Assembly: GCF_006716905.1 (NCBI RefSeq)
Contig: NZ_VFPV01000001.1
Coordinates: 994,001 to 1,058,000, forward strand
Origin: Acidovorax temperans
Lineage (GTDB): Bacteria > Pseudomonadota > Gammaproteobacteria > Burkholderiales > Burkholderiaceae_C
DNA length: 64,000 bases
Direction of reading: 5' to 3'
Under the pieces are notes generated by a model. It worked only from the letters and a program-made list of their open reading frames with translations. It did not search any database and had not been told where the DNA came from. The translations under genes and the position numbers were made by a program. Numbering within the stretch: the stretch's first letter is position 1; each line of letters opens with the position of its first letter. Positions 41,721 to 50,811 of the stretch are shown in pieces.

Positions 41721-41745
41721 CGCACTCGTCCTTGTTGAAGCTCGA

Positions 41746-42105
41746 TCATTCCCAATCCAACGCGCCTTTTTTCCACTCGTAGGCAAAGCCCACAACCAGA
41801 ATGGCAAGGAAGATCGAGACCGCTACGAAGCCTGTCATTCCCACCTCATGCAGGGTCACCGCCCAGGGAAAGAGGAATGCAATTTCCAGATCAAACAGAA
41901 TGAACAAAATGGCTACCAGGTAGTAGCGCACGTCGAACTTCATGCGAGCGTCTTCAAACGCTTCGAAGCCGCATTCATAAGGGGAGTTTTTGGCTGCATC
42001 TGGGCGATTAGGGCCCAACACATAACCAAGCACCAAGGGGACAACGCCTACGGCAATGCCAACCAAGATGAACAAAAGGACGGGGAGGTACTGATCGAGG
42101 TTCAT
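41746..42105 (-). CDS. nuoA: NADH-quinone oxidoreductase subunit A
   Basis: The first gene of the nuo operon, a 119-residue membrane subunit with three helices. The conserved cysteine loop [28 protein letters not shown] region lies between helices 1 and 2. ATG 42105 ([10 protein letters not shown]) is preferred over an upstream start at 42132. The operon promoter must lie in the short gap before tRNA-Leu, or transcription enters from upstream. Confidence 0.96.
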   Translation of the reverse strand: MNLDQYLPVLLFILVGIAVGVVPLVLGYVLGPNRPDAAKNSPYECGFEAFEDARMKFDVRYYLVAILFILFDLEIAFLFPWAVTLHEVGMTGFVAVSIFLAILVVGFAYEWKKGALDWE

Positions 42106-42173
42106 CGTGAGGATGCTCACCGCTGTAGCCAAACCTGCGGGACTTGTACAAGTGCACAGGCTGGCTTTTGTTT

Positions 42174-42258
42174 TGGTGCCGTCGGCGAGACTCGAACTCG
42201 CACAGCTTTCGCCACTACCCCCTCAAGATAGCGTGTCTACCAATTTCACCACGACGGC
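42174..42258 (-). tRNA. tRNA-Leu (GAG anticodon)
   Basis: An 85-base class II tRNA read on the minus strand. The acceptor stem GCCGTCG pairs with CGACGGC and is followed by an encoded ACCA. The anticodon loop reads CTTGAGG, giving GAG, so it decodes CUC/CUU leucine codons. A long variable arm (GGGTAGTGGCGAAAGCTG region) and TTCGAGT T-loop fit leucine. It sits between secG and nuoA. Confidence 0.96.
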
Positions 42259-42374
42259 TGATGTTGCATGTTTGGATGGCATGAGGAACCGCGAGGGTTT
42301 TGGCTTTCCAAACAATCCAGAATTCTACCCCGGAAAACCCTCGATAGGCATCAGGGTAGCCAATTTAGTGCAGA

Positions 42375-42743
42375 TTATTTAGATGGAATCTGGGCAGCAC
42401 CAGAAGCTGGAGCGACAGGGGCAGCAGGCACTGCATCCGCAGCACTTCCGGAGGCAGGGATGACGGCGGCCGGGGTTTCCAGAACACTGCCTGAGCTGGC
42501 CGGGCGCGAATTGCCAAAGTAGGCCAGCGCCAGCGTCGTGATGAAAAACACGGCCGCCAACACGGCGGTAGTACGGGAAAGGAAGTTGGCGCTTCCGCTG
42601 GCACCAAACAAGCTGCCGGACGAGCCGCTACCGAACGCAGCACCCATGTCTGCCCCCTTGCCGTGCTGCACCAGAATCAAACCGATCATTCCCAGGGCCG
42701 CCAAGATTTGTACAGCCAGGATCACGTTCACCAAAACATTCAT
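42375..42743 (-). CDS. secG: Preprotein translocase subunit SecG
   Basis: A small inner-membrane component of the SecYEG channel. The first helix (MNVLVNVILAVQILAALGMIG) and the conserved LVQHGKGADMGAAFGSG loop, then a second helix, are typical. The C-terminal tail is Ala/Pro-rich. The product is 122 residues. ATG 42743 was chosen because TAGGAG lies 5 bases upstream. That RBS is the end of a partial copy of the dispersed repeat. Confidence 0.95.
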   Translation of the reverse strand: MNVLVNVILAVQILAALGMIGLILVQHGKGADMGAAFGSGSSGSLFGASGSANFLSRTTAVLAAVFFITTLALAYFGNSRPASSGSVLETPAAVIPASGSAADAVPAAPVAPASGAAQIPSK

Positions 42744-42749
42744 GTTCAC

Positions 42750-42778
42750 TCCTAAATTAATAGCTATTAGCGCTCAGC
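42750..42778. repeat. Dispersed repeat, half copy running into secG RBS
   Basis: On the minus strand it reads AGCGCTAATAGCTATTAATT then TAGGAG, which is the secG Shine-Dalgarno. It keeps one arm and the A/T tail of the family and fills the gap between tpiA and secG. Confidence 0.6.
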
Positions 42779-43522
42779 TCACCGGGCTGCAGCGATGATC
42801 TTGAGAAAATCTTCCGCCTTCAACGAGGCGCCTCCCACGAGGCCGCCATCAATGTCTGGCTGAGCAAGCAATTCGGCAGCATTCGCCGCGTTCATGCTGC
42901 CGCCGTAAAGCACGCGAACACGATCCGCGTGAGGAGTGGCTGCCGTCAACTGCGCACGCAGCACAGCATGTACTTGCTGCGCCTGCTCAGGCGAAGCAGT
43001 ACGACCCGTGCCAATGGCCCACACAGGCTCGTAGGCCACCACGATTTCGCTGATGCAATGGCCATTCACATGGATCACGGCAGCCAGCTGGCGCTTGACT
43101 ACAGAATCCGTCTGACCAGCCTCCCGCTCTTGCAGAGTCTCGCCCACACACACGATGGGCGTGATGCCGGATGCCAAGGCCTGGCGGGCTTTTTCTGCAA
43201 CGACCGCATCCGTTTCACCATGGTACTGACGACGCTCAGAGTGCCCCACCAGCGCGTAACGAACGCCGAAATCCTTCAACATCGCCGCCGACACTTCACC
43301 GGTATAAGCCCCAGAAGCAAAGGCCGAGACATCTTGCGCACCCAATGCGATGTTGGCACCGGACAGCAACCCCTGGACTTGCGCCAAATAGGGAGAAGGC
43401 ACCGCCACAGCCACATCGCAAGCAGGCGTTCCAAGCCCTGCAAGGAGCCCCTTGACCAGAGCTTCGTTGGCAGCAAGGCTGCCATTCATCTTCCAGTTGC
43501 CTGCGATCAGTTTCTTTTTCAT
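42779..43522 (-). CDS. tpiA: Triose-phosphate isomerase
   Basis: Interconverts dihydroxyacetone phosphate and glyceraldehyde 3-phosphate in central carbon metabolism. A TIM-barrel of 247 residues from ATG 43522. The N-terminal lysine is in [10 protein letters not shown], the catalytic His in [15 protein letters not shown], the catalytic Glu in [12 protein letters not shown], and phosphate binding in [10 protein letters not shown]. Its start lies 2 bases after the stop of the quinone oxidoreductase gene, suggesting an operon with it and secG. Confidence 0.97.
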   Translation of the reverse strand: MKKKLIAGNWKMNGSLAANEALVKGLLAGLGTPACDVAVAVPSPYLAQVQGLLSGANIALGAQDVSAFASGAYTGEVSAAMLKDFGVRYALVGHSERRQYHGETDAVVAEKARQALASGITPIVCVGETLQEREAGQTDSVVKRQLAAVIHVNGHCISEIVVAYEPVWAIGTGRTASPEQAQQVHAVLRAQLTAATPHADRVRVLYGGSMNAANAAELLAQPDIDGGLVGGASLKAEDFLKIIAAAR

Positions 43523-43524
43523 GT

Positions 43525-44526
43525 TTACCACGTCAAAACAATCTTGCCAGTGTGTTGATTGGATTCCATCAATGCATGAGCAGCCGCAGCATCACCCGCA
43601 TCAAAGGTCTGGTAGATGACAGGACGAACCTTACCCTGCTCAATGAGCGGCCAGACCTGGGAACGGAGGGACTGCGCTATGGCGGTCTTGAACTCTACAG
43701 ACCTGGGTCGCAGGGTAGAGCCCGTGATGGTGAGTCGGCGGCGCAGCACAAGCCCCGCACTGAAAGAGCTCTTCACCCCGCCCTGCACGGCAATGATGAC
43801 CAGCCGCCCATCTTCAGCGAGGCACTCCACCTCACGCGCCACATAGTCACCGGCGACCATGTCCAGCACCACATCCACGCCACGCCCATTGGTGATTCGC
43901 TGGACTTCTGCCACAAAGTCCTGTGTCTTGTAGTTGATGGCATACGAGGCACCCAGCTCAATGCACGCTGCGCATTTTTCGTCGCTGCCCGCCGTAACAA
44001 TCACAGTGGCGCCCCACGCACGGGCCAGCTGGATGGCAGTCACACCGATCCCGCTGCTCCCGCCTTGCACTAGGAGAAACTCACCCGCTTGCAGACGCCC
44101 TCGATCGAAGACATTGCTCCACACGGTGAAGAATGTTTCCGGCAGAGAAGCCGCTTCGATGTCATTGAGCCCCGCAGGAACCGGCAGGCACTGCCCGACG
44201 GGCGCGACACACCACTGCGCATACCCACCGCCAGCCACCAAGGCGCAGACCCGGTCGCCCACCTTCAAACCTGCAGACGCCATAGCCTGTGTGTCGCCGG
44301 CCTCAATCACGCCAGCGACCTCCAGGCCAGGCAAGTCAGACGCACCCGGCGGCGGAGCATAGTGCCCCGCGCGCTGCAATACGTCAGGCCTGTTGATTCC
44401 GCTCGCCGCCACACGGATCAACAATTCACCCACACCCGGCTGGGGCACAGGCCGCTGCCCGAGGCGGAGCACGTCGGGCGCACCGAAGGACGAAATCTCC
44501 ACAGCACGCATCAAACGTTCGGTCAT
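43525..44526 (-). CDS. NAD(P)H-quinone oxidoreductase, PIG3 family
   Basis: A zinc-free medium-chain dehydrogenase/reductase of 333 residues, cytoplasmic. The N-terminal block [18 protein letters not shown] and the nucleotide-binding motif [20 protein letters not shown] are typical of the PIG3/TP53I3 quinone reductase group. There are no zinc-ligand cysteines of classical alcohol dehydrogenases. It likely reduces quinones with NADPH. It is the first gene of a qor-tpiA-secG operon. Confidence 0.92.
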   Translation of the reverse strand: MTERLMRAVEISSFGAPDVLRLGQRPVPQPGVGELLIRVAASGINRPDVLQRAGHYAPPPGASDLPGLEVAGVIEAGDTQAMASAGLKVGDRVCALVAGGGYAQWCVAPVGQCLPVPAGLNDIEAASLPETFFTVWSNVFDRGRLQAGEFLLVQGGSSGIGVTAIQLARAWGATVIVTAGSDEKCAACIELGASYAINYKTQDFVAEVQRITNGRGVDVVLDMVAGDYVAREVECLAEDGRLVIIAVQGGVKSSFSAGLVLRRRLTITGSTLRPRSVEFKTAIAQSLRSQVWPLIEQGKVRPVIYQTFDAGDAAAAHALMESNQHTGKIVLTW

Positions 44527-44541
44527 AAGTCTCTGCTCTTT

Positions 44542-44608
44542 AAAGCAATTTAAGCTGCCAGCGCTTATGGGTAAAGCGCTGGCAGCTACAAATTCAATAG
44601 CAATTTAA
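44542..44608. repeat. Dispersed palindromic repeat, complete copy
   Basis: AGCTGCCAGCGCTT (44553-44566) and its exact complement (44574-44587) form a 14-bp stem with a 7-base loop, followed by AAATTCAATAGCAATTTAATC. It lies between the pnp stop and the quinone oxidoreductase start. There is no T-run, so it is a weak terminator at best. Confidence 0.8.
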
Positions 44609-44639
44609 TCCACTAGCGGGCCGGCAGACCCGCCGGACC

Positions 44640-46844
44640 TTATTGCTGTTGCTGCTGTTGCTGGTCAGCCGACTGGCGACCACCTTCTCGGCTTTGGCGT
44701 GGCTCACGCTCGCCGCGCTCTGCAGGCGCAGGGCGATCACCACCGCCAGCAGGACGCTCTGCCAGCGCCTTCATCGACAGTTTGATACGACCCTTTTCGT
44801 CGGTTTCCATGACCTTGACCTTCACGATCTGGCCTTCTGCCAAGTAGTCCGACACCTTTTCCACGCGCTCGTGGGCGATCTGGCTGATGTGCAGCAGACC
44901 GTCCTTGCCGGGCAGCAAGTTGATCAGCGCGCCAAAGTCCAGGATCTTGGTCACAGGACCTTCATACACCTTGCCAATTTCCACCTCGGCCGTGATCTGC
45001 TCGATGCGGCGCTTGGCTTCGTCAGCCTTGGCGGCCTCAGTCGCAGCGATGGTGATGGTGCCGTCTTCCTCGATATTGATCTGGCAGCCGGTTTCTTCGG
45101 TCAGCGCACGGATGACGGCGCCGCCCTTGCCGATCACGTCACGGATCTTCTCGGGGTTGATCTTCATGGTGTAGAGCTTGGGCGCGAAGTTGGACACTTC
45201 GGTCTTGGCTTCACCCATGGCTTCTTGCATCTTGCCCAGGATGTGCATGCGCGCTTCCTTGGCCTGGGCCAGTGCCACCTGCATGATTTCCTTGGTAATG
45301 CCCTGGATCTTGATGTCCATCTGCAGGGCCGTGATACCACCCGTGGTACCTGCCACCTTGAAGTCCATGTCGCCCAGGTGATCTTCGTCACCCAGGATGT
45401 CGGTCAGCACGGCAAAGCGGTTGGCGTCCTTGATCAGACCCATCGCAATACCCGCCACATGCGCCTTCATGGGCACGCCGGCATCCATCAGCGACAGGCA
45501 GCCGCCGCACACCGAAGCCATGGACGAGGAACCGTTGGACTCAGTGATTTCCGACACCACACGCATGGTGTAGGGGAATTCTTCCTTGGTCGGCAGCACA
45601 GCCACCAGAGCACGCTTGGCCAGACGGCCGTGGCCGATTTCGCGGCGCTTGGTCGAGCCCATGCGGCCCACTTCGCCGGTGGCGAAGGGAGGCATGTTGT
45701 AGTGCATCATGAAGCGGTCTTCGTACTCGCCAGCCAGCGCGTCGATGCGCTGTGCATCACGCTCAGTGCCAAGTGTGGTCACGACCAGCGCCTGGGTTTC
45801 GCCACGTGTGAACAGGGCCGAGCCGTGGGCGCGGGGCAGCACGCTGTTGCGGATTTCGATGGGGCGCACGGTGCGGGTGTCGCGGCCGTCGATGCGGGGC
45901 TCGCCAGCCAGGATCTGGCTGCGCACGATGCCGGCTTCGATGTCGAACAGCATGCCTTCGACCTTGACGGAATCGAACTCCACGCCATCGGCCTTGAGGC
46001 CAGCCATCACGGCAGCGTAGGCTTCACGGCAGGCTTGGGTGCGGGCTTGCTTGTTGCGGATCTGGTAGGCAGCGCGCAGTTTGTCGTCAGCCAGTGCGAC
46101 AACCTTGGCGATCAGGGCTTCGTCCTTGGCGGGCGCTTCCCATTGCCACACGGGCTTGCCAGCGTCGCGCACCAGTTCGTGGATGGCGTTGATGGCCACG
46201 TTGCCTTGCTCATGACCGAACACCACGGCGCCGAGCATGATTTCTTCAGACAGCTGCTGGGCTTCGGACTCCACCATCAGCACAGCGGCTTCGGTGCCCG
46301 CCACCACCAAGTCCATCTGCGAGTTCTTACGCGCAGTCTGGCCGGGGTTCAGCACATATTCGCCGTTGATGTAGCCCACGCGGGCGGCACCAATGGGGCC
46401 GTTGAACGGAATGCCAGAGATGGCCAGAGCCGCACTGGTAGCGATCAGGGCCGCGATGTCAGCGTCCACTTCGGGGTTCAAAGAAATGGTGTGGATGACC
46501 ACGTGCACTTCATTGAAGAAACCTTCGGGGAACAGCGGGCGGATCGGACGGTCGATCAGGCGGCTGGTCAGGGTTTCGTGTTCGCTGGGCTTGGCTTCGC
46601 GCTTGAAGAAGCTGCCGGGGATCTTGCCAGCGGCGTACGTCTTCTCGATGTAGTCCACCGTCAGCGGGAAAAAGTCTTGGCCGGGCTTGGCGGACTTGGA
46701 AGCCACCACAGTGGCCAGCACCACGGTGTCGTCAATGTTCACCAGCACGGCGCCGGAGGCCTGGCGGGCGATCTCGCCCGTTTCCATGATGACGGTCTTG
46801 TCGCCCCACTGAAAAGACTTGGTGACTTTGTTGAAAATACTCAT
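44640..46844 (-). CDS. pnp: Polyribonucleotide nucleotidyltransferase (PNPase)
   Basis: A 3'-5' phosphorolytic exoribonuclease and degradosome component. Order: RNase PH domain 1 (about 10-140), an all-alpha region, RNase PH domain 2 (about 320-540; [20 protein letters not shown]), a KH domain ([18 protein letters not shown]) and an S1 domain ([20 protein letters not shown]). The length is 734 aa. The C-terminal tail is Arg/Gly/Glu-rich and ends in seven glutamines. It follows rpsO as in most proteobacteria. The leader contains a long hairpin like the RNase III target that autoregulates E. coli pnp. Confidence 0.97.
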   Translation of the reverse strand: MSIFNKVTKSFQWGDKTVIMETGEIARQASGAVLVNIDDTVVLATVVASKSAKPGQDFFPLTVDYIEKTYAAGKIPGSFFKREAKPSEHETLTSRLIDRPIRPLFPEGFFNEVHVVIHTISLNPEVDADIAALIATSAALAISGIPFNGPIGAARVGYINGEYVLNPGQTARKNSQMDLVVAGTEAAVLMVESEAQQLSEEIMLGAVVFGHEQGNVAINAIHELVRDAGKPVWQWEAPAKDEALIAKVVALADDKLRAAYQIRNKQARTQACREAYAAVMAGLKADGVEFDSVKVEGMLFDIEAGIVRSQILAGEPRIDGRDTRTVRPIEIRNSVLPRAHGSALFTRGETQALVVTTLGTERDAQRIDALAGEYEDRFMMHYNMPPFATGEVGRMGSTKRREIGHGRLAKRALVAVLPTKEEFPYTMRVVSEITESNGSSSMASVCGGCLSLMDAGVPMKAHVAGIAMGLIKDANRFAVLTDILGDEDHLGDMDFKVAGTTGGITALQMDIKIQGITKEIMQVALAQAKEARMHILGKMQEAMGEAKTEVSNFAPKLYTMKINPEKIRDVIGKGGAVIRALTEETGCQINIEEDGTITIAATEAAKADEAKRRIEQITAEVEIGKVYEGPVTKILDFGALINLLPGKDGLLHISQIAHERVEKVSDYLAEGQIVKVKVMETDEKGRIKLSMKALAERPAGGGDRPAPAERGEREPRQSREGGRQSADQQQQQQQ

Positions 46845-46851
46845 TATTAGC

Positions 46852-46885
46852 TCCTAATTTAATAGCTGGTAGCGCTTTACCAGTT
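46852..46885. repeat. Dispersed repeat, partial copy running into pnp RBS
   Basis: On the minus strand it reads CTGGTAAAGCGCTACCAGCT, then ATTAAATTAGGAG, which is the pnp Shine-Dalgarno (7 bases before ATG). CTGGTA and TACCAG form a small hairpin around AAGCGC. Confidence 0.6.
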
Positions 46886-46915
46886 TGGTCTGGAGCGGAA
46901 TTCAGAACACGATGC

Positions 46916-46966
46916 CATTCCAGCGAGACTGCCCCATTTGGCAGCAAATGCAATCTCGTTGGAATG
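46916..46966 (-). promoter_or_regulatory. Long stem-loop in the pnp leader
   Basis: CATTCCA and CGAGA pair with TCTCG and TGGAATG (one mismatch), capped by CTGCC and GGCAG around AAATGG. It lies 72-122 bases before the pnp start, where E. coli has the RNase III-cleaved hairpin used for PNPase autoregulation. The role here is inferred from position and shape. Confidence 0.5.
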
Positions 46967-47000
46967 ACACAGCTTCGCTCTGTTTTGCCACTCCGAAGTA

Positions 47001-47038
47001 AAAAACGCCTGAGCTAGCGAACTAACCCAGGCGTTTTT
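47001..47038 (-). terminator. rpsO terminator
   Basis: AAAAACGCCTG pairs with CAGGCGTTTTT across a 16-base loop, just downstream of rpsO. It gives a T-run on the minus strand. Partial read-through would feed pnp. Confidence 0.88.
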
Positions 47039-47052
47039 GCATGCAATAACGA

Positions 47053-47319
47053 TTACTTGCGCAGACCCAACTTGGCGATCAGCGCGGTGTAACGGTCAGC
47101 GTCCTTGGCCTTGAGGTAGTCCAGCAGCTTGCGACGACGGCTCACCATGCGCAGCAGGCCGCGGCGACCGTGGTGGTCCTTGGCGTGCGTCTTGAAGTGA
47201 GGAGTCAGTTCGTTGATGCGGGCCGTCAGCAGGGCCACTTGCACTTCTGGGCTACCAGTGTCGTTGGCAGCGCGGGCGTTGGCCTTGACAACTTCGGCCT
47301 TGATGGAGGATGCGATCAT
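47053..47319 (-). CDS. rpsO: 30S ribosomal protein S15
   Basis: An 88-residue primary 16S rRNA-binding protein of the small-subunit platform. [30 protein letters not shown] and [27 protein letters not shown] blocks are intact and match the family along its full length. AAAGGAAAA lies 6 bases before the ATG. Confidence 0.98.
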   Translation of the reverse strand: MIASSIKAEVVKANARAANDTGSPEVQVALLTARINELTPHFKTHAKDHHGRRGLLRMVSRRRKLLDYLKAKDADRYTALIAKLGLRK

Positions 47320-47580
47320 GATTTTCCTTTGTGAGCTTCGAGAGTGAAGCCTGTTTACTTGCGCCAGAAGCTGGAAGGTCTACTGGCGTGCGTCTTGCAC
47401 CATGCAAAACTTGCCGATTATAGCGCCCACCCTCTTTGTTGCCTTTGGCCACCGCAAAGAAGAACGAGACCATCCTGCATCTACGGGATTCTTCGTGGTT
47501 GGCGGCAATGGCGCGCGTGGCAGGATGGCGCTGCACGCCATAGCGCCCGCCCAGAGCACTACCCGCCGCGCGGCTGTGCT

Positions 47581-47895
47581 ATGCAATCAACCCATTTCAT
47601 CGAGCACCCTATGCCGCCCTTTGACACACCTACCGCCCGCCCCCACCACCGATTCGGTGCCCTACTGACCATCAGCCTTGCCTCTTGCCTGCTGGCCAAT
47701 CCCAGCGCAGCAGACGCCGAACAACGCAAACGCAACAAGGCCGACACCAGCGAATCGGCCAAAAAGAAAGGTACGACCAAAGTCACCTCTCAACGCAGCT
47801 CGTCTGAAGAGAGCCGCGCGGAGCGGGATCGCCGCTTGTACCGCGAGTGCAAAGGCATGCACAACGCCGGCGCCTGCCTGGGCTACACGCGCTAA
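47581..47895 (+). CDS. Small secreted basic protein, unknown function
   Basis: A 104-residue protein with a hydrophobic signal (FGALLTISLASCLLANPSAADA) and a mature part rich in Lys, Arg, Ser and Glu, ending CKGMHNAGACLGYTR with two cysteines that could form a disulfide. ATG 47581 or 47611 are both possible starts; neither has a strong RBS. I do not recognise a domain. It is divergent from rpsO and precedes the pilin cluster. The 47320-47580 gap holds the rpsO promoter region and no clear gene. Confidence 0.6.
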   Translation: MQSTHFIEHPMPPFDTPTARPHHRFGALLTISLASCLLANPSAADAEQRKRNKADTSESAKKKGTTKVTSQRSSSEESRAERDRRLYRECKGMHNAGACLGYTR

Positions 47896-47990
47896 CCCGT
47901 CAGCCAGCAAGGCCACCGCTCGTCCTTACTGCAGCGCCATCAGTCAGGGCACGGTGGAAGTGCCAAAGCGGCATCGTTAGCATTGCCCCC

Positions 47991-48620
47991 ATGCAATTGT
48001 CCACCACTTCCTGCGCTCGCGGTGCCCACCCTCGCTGGGGTGCGTCACACGCCAGCCGCGGAGTTACCGCCATAGAGCTGATGGTGGTCGTAGCCATCAT
48101 CGCCGTGCTAGCAGCCTTGGCAGGGCCCAGCTTTACCGCTCTGATTGAACGCTGGCGCGTCCGAGACGCGGCCGAAACACTGACATCCTCCATCTACTAC
48201 GCCCGTTCTGAAGCCATCAAACACGGCGGCAACATCATCATCATCAAAAACCCCAACAGCGGCGCCTGCACCACGGCCGACGGAAACACGCAATGGGGCT
48301 GCGGCTGGCGCATTTTTTTTGATGCCAACGGCAACCGTGCCCAAGACACCTGCGTACCCGCTAACACCCCCAATGAGTGCGACCTGCAGGTCACCGCAGC
48401 CCCCACACGGCTGACGATCACCCTGACCAGCAGCACCGGCAGCCTCTCCTTCGACCGCTGGGGTATGCAGTCCCACACCGATGCAGCAGACTCCACGCCC
48501 GACGATCTGACCTTCAAGCTCATGCCCTACGGCAAAACTGCGAGCGATGCCAGCGCAGCAACCCTCTGCGCAGTTCGCGGCGGCCGCATCGTGCGCAAGA
48601 AGGGCTCTGACACCTGCTGA
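47991..48620 (+). CDS. FimT/GspH-like minor pseudopilin
   Basis: A type IV minor pilin of 209 residues. The prepilin peptidase site is G before VTAIELMVVVAIIAVLAALAG, with glutamate at +5, and a long leader of about 23 residues precedes it. The conserved AAETLTSSIYYARSEAIKHG helix and a GspH-type beta domain follow. It is the first gene of the minor pilin operon. Cys residues late in the domain suggest disulfides. It probably helps prime pilus assembly or bind DNA, as shown for FimT elsewhere. Confidence 0.88.
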   Translation: MQLSTTSCARGAHPRWGASHASRGVTAIELMVVVAIIAVLAALAGPSFTALIERWRVRDAAETLTSSIYYARSEAIKHGGNIIIIKNPNSGACTTADGNTQWGCGWRIFFDANGNRAQDTCVPANTPNECDLQVTAAPTRLTITLTSSTGSLSFDRWGMQSHTDAADSTPDDLTFKLMPYGKTASDASAATLCAVRGGRIVRKKGSDTC

Positions 48621-48638
48621 ACACCCCGCGGCACAACC

Positions 48639-49226
48639 ATGGGACATGACCACCTCACACCTCCGCACGCCATGCAGGCGGCTCGCCCCACAATGCAGGG
48701 CTTCACGGCCATCGAACTGATGGTCGTGGTGAGCATCATTGCTGTTCTCGCAGCCCTGGCAGGCCCCTCCTTTACCCAGATGATCGAAAGCTGGCGCGTG
48801 CGCGATGCCACGGAATCCCTGCGCTCCACGCTGATTTTTGCCCGCTCCGAAGCCATCAAACGCGGCGGCCAAATCGCCATCCACAAGCTGCCCAACAACA
48901 CCAACGGCTGCACCAGTGCCACTGGCAACCGCGATTGGGATTGCGGCTGGATCGTCTGCCACGACACCGACAACAGTGGCACCTGTACCAGCACCGAGCC
49001 GGTACTGCAGCGCATCGAAGCCCCCGCCAAAGTACAAGTGACCCGCACCGGCGGCAGCGTCAGTATCAAGCTCAACCGCTGGGGCTTGGTCGATGGCACC
49101 TGGCTGGGTTTCAGCCTGGTACCGCTGGACAAATCCACAACCCACCCAGGCGCACGCGGCGTCTGCATGAGCTCGGGTGGACGCATCCGCATTCTTCTCC
49201 CTGAGGCCATTCCATGCACCGGCTAA
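48639..49226 (+). CDS. FimT/GspH-like minor pseudopilin, second copy
   Basis: A 195-residue paralog of the preceding protein. The cleavage site is G before FTAIELMVVVSIIAVLAALAG, followed by DATESLRSTLIFARSEAIKRG. The C-terminal beta domain differs from its neighbour and ends in RIRILLPEAIPCTG. Tandem duplication of fimT-like genes is plausible. The stop overlaps pilV by 13 bp. Confidence 0.88.
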   Translation: MGHDHLTPPHAMQAARPTMQGFTAIELMVVVSIIAVLAALAGPSFTQMIESWRVRDATESLRSTLIFARSEAIKRGGQIAIHKLPNNTNGCTSATGNRDWDCGWIVCHDTDNSGTCTSTEPVLQRIEAPAKVQVTRTGGSVSIKLNRWGLVDGTWLGFSLVPLDKSTTHPGARGVCMSSGGRIRILLPEAIPCTG

Positions 49227-49870
49227 CACATTTCAACCCCGCTGCAGCCCGACGCCAGCACGGCATCAGCCTGATCGAATCGCTCGTCGCCATCGTCGTC
49301 ATGGCGCTGGGAATTCTGGGCATTCTGGGTGTGCAGATGCGCACCCTCACCGACACATCCACCACCGTACGCCGCGCCCAAGCCATCCGTCTGATTGAGG
49401 ATCTGAGTGAGCGCATGAGGGTCAGCCCCAATGCGCTGCTGAGCATCAAAGATTACGAGTCTGGTTACGACAAGAAGGGGGGCGCCCTGACCGCCTCCGA
49501 CTGCGCTAGCACGGCCTGCACCCCGGCCGAGCAGGTCAAGTACGACCTGAAACAATGGAAAACAACGGTGGAGCAAACCCTTCCGGGGGGACAGGCAAGC
49601 ATCTTTCTCGCACCGGGCGAAACTGTTGACACCAACCGTCGCCAGCTAGGTGTGATCATTGCCTGGCGCGAAAACGAGCGTGAAGGCACCAAAACCGACG
49701 CAATCGACGCGAGCAAGTTTCGCGCTACCGACGGTACCTTTACCGCGGGAACCGACACCGCCAACGCTTGTCCCACCGACAAAACCTGCCACCTGCAATA
49801 CCTCCCGGTCGCGGCCCGCTGTGCGCCCTACGACAACGGCAGTGGCACCAAGGCGCTTTACTGCTCGTAA
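49214..49870 (+). CDS. pilV: Type IV pilus minor pilin PilV
   Basis: A 218-residue minor pilin. The prepilin site is QHG before ISLIESLVAIVVMALGILGILG, with Glu at +5, characteristic of PilV. The C-terminal domain has paired cysteines. It forms the priming and tip complex with PilW, PilX and PilY1 at the inner membrane. Confidence 0.9.
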   Translation: MHRLTHFNPAAARRQHGISLIESLVAIVVMALGILGILGVQMRTLTDTSTTVRRAQAIRLIEDLSERMRVSPNALLSIKDYESGYDKKGGALTASDCASTACTPAEQVKYDLKQWKTTVEQTLPGGQASIFLAPGETVDTNRRQLGVIIAWRENEREGTKTDAIDASKFRATDGTFTAGTDTANACPTDKTCHLQYLPVAARCAPYDNGSGTKALYCS

Positions 49871-49888
49871 TGAAAGTTTGCCATGAGC

Positions 49889-49925
49889 TCAAAAACCATA
49901 GCATTTAACGCTGATTTGGCAAGCT
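49889..49925. repeat. Dispersed repeat, degenerate partial copy
   Basis: TCAAAAACCATAGCATTTAACGCTG keeps the A/T edge and one arm of the repeat family in the pilV-pilW gap. Confidence 0.4.
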
Positions 49926-49932
49926 CCACACC

Positions 49933-50811
49933 ATGAAAACTCTCCAAATACCCCCCCGTCAAAGCGGCGTGACACTGATCGAGCTAATGGTTGGCTTAGC
50001 CATCGGCCTGCTGGTCGTCGCGGTCGCCATGGGCGCACTGATGGTTTCGCGTGGCATCTCTGGCACCGTCAGCGACGCCAGCGGCATACAGCAACAGGGC
50101 GCCTACATCTTGCGGGTGGTCAGTCAGCAACTGCGCCAGACCGGCTCGCTCTATCTGAACCCTGACCCAGTTGGAGGTAACAGCACCGACGTGCTGAGCC
50201 CTGTGGCCTTCGAAATAAAGGCCGACGCTGTGGGCAGCGGAAACAGCTTCATTCAGGAAGAATCCCTCTCGGGCGCTGGCACCAGCGTAACCACCGCGTT
50301 CAGACGCTACCAGGACAACGTTTTCCTGGCTGACAACGCAACAAGCACCACCATCGGCACCGACTTTCTGGCCCGGAACTGTGTGGGCGCACCGGGCAAC
50401 AGCAGCACCGATCAGCGGGTCGAAAGCATCTTCACCTTTGACAGCACTACAAACGAACTGCAATGCGGCGGCAATGGCACCGCTGCACAGCCGATCGCGC
50501 AAAACGTTGCGCAGTTCCAGGTCACCTACATGGTGCAAACAACCGATGCTGCCGGAAACACGACCGTGCAATACGTCAAAGGCAGCGACATGCCCGCCGC
50601 CGCCACCGACCCCACATGGCGCCGCGTGCAGGGCGTGCAGGTCTGCCTGGTGCTCTATGGCAGCGAGCCCATCGACATGCCTGCAGGCAGCAGCTACACC
50701 GACTGCGCGGGCACCAGTGTCAACATGACCACCCTCACCGGCGAACGCAAGAACCGCATGCACCTGCTGTTCCGCAATACCTATCAGTTGCGCAGCCAGG
50801 GGCTGCTCTGA
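49933..50811 (+). CDS. pilW: Type IV pilus minor pilin PilW
   Basis: A 292-residue minor pilin. The prepilin site is G before VTLIELMVGLAIGLLVVAVAMG. The C-terminal part has the PilW pattern RVQGVQVCLVLYG and ends RNTYQLRSQGLL. The stop overlaps the pilX start as ATGA-like TGATG, indicating coupled translation. Confidence 0.92.
   Translation: MKTLQIPPRQSGVTLIELMVGLAIGLLVVAVAMGALMVSRGISGTVSDASGIQQQGAYILRVVSQQLRQTGSLYLNPDPVGGNSTDVLSPVAFEIKADAVGSGNSFIQEESLSGAGTSVTTAFRRYQDNVFLADNATSTTIGTDFLARNCVGAPGNSSTDQRVESIFTFDSTTNELQCGGNGTAAQPIAQNVAQFQVTYMVQTTDAAGNTTVQYVKGSDMPAAATDPTWRRVQGVQVCLVLYGSEPIDMPAGSSYTDCAGTSVNMTTLTGERKNRMHLLFRNTYQLRSQGLL

Noticed and set aside
44643..46850. Full-length plus-strand open frame opposite pnp
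   Set aside because: Antisense shadow; all PNPase domains are on the minus strand.
48639..49226. Type II secretion pseudopilin GspH
   Set aside because: Neighbours pilV, pilW, pilX, pilY1 and pilE place it in the type IV pilus system.
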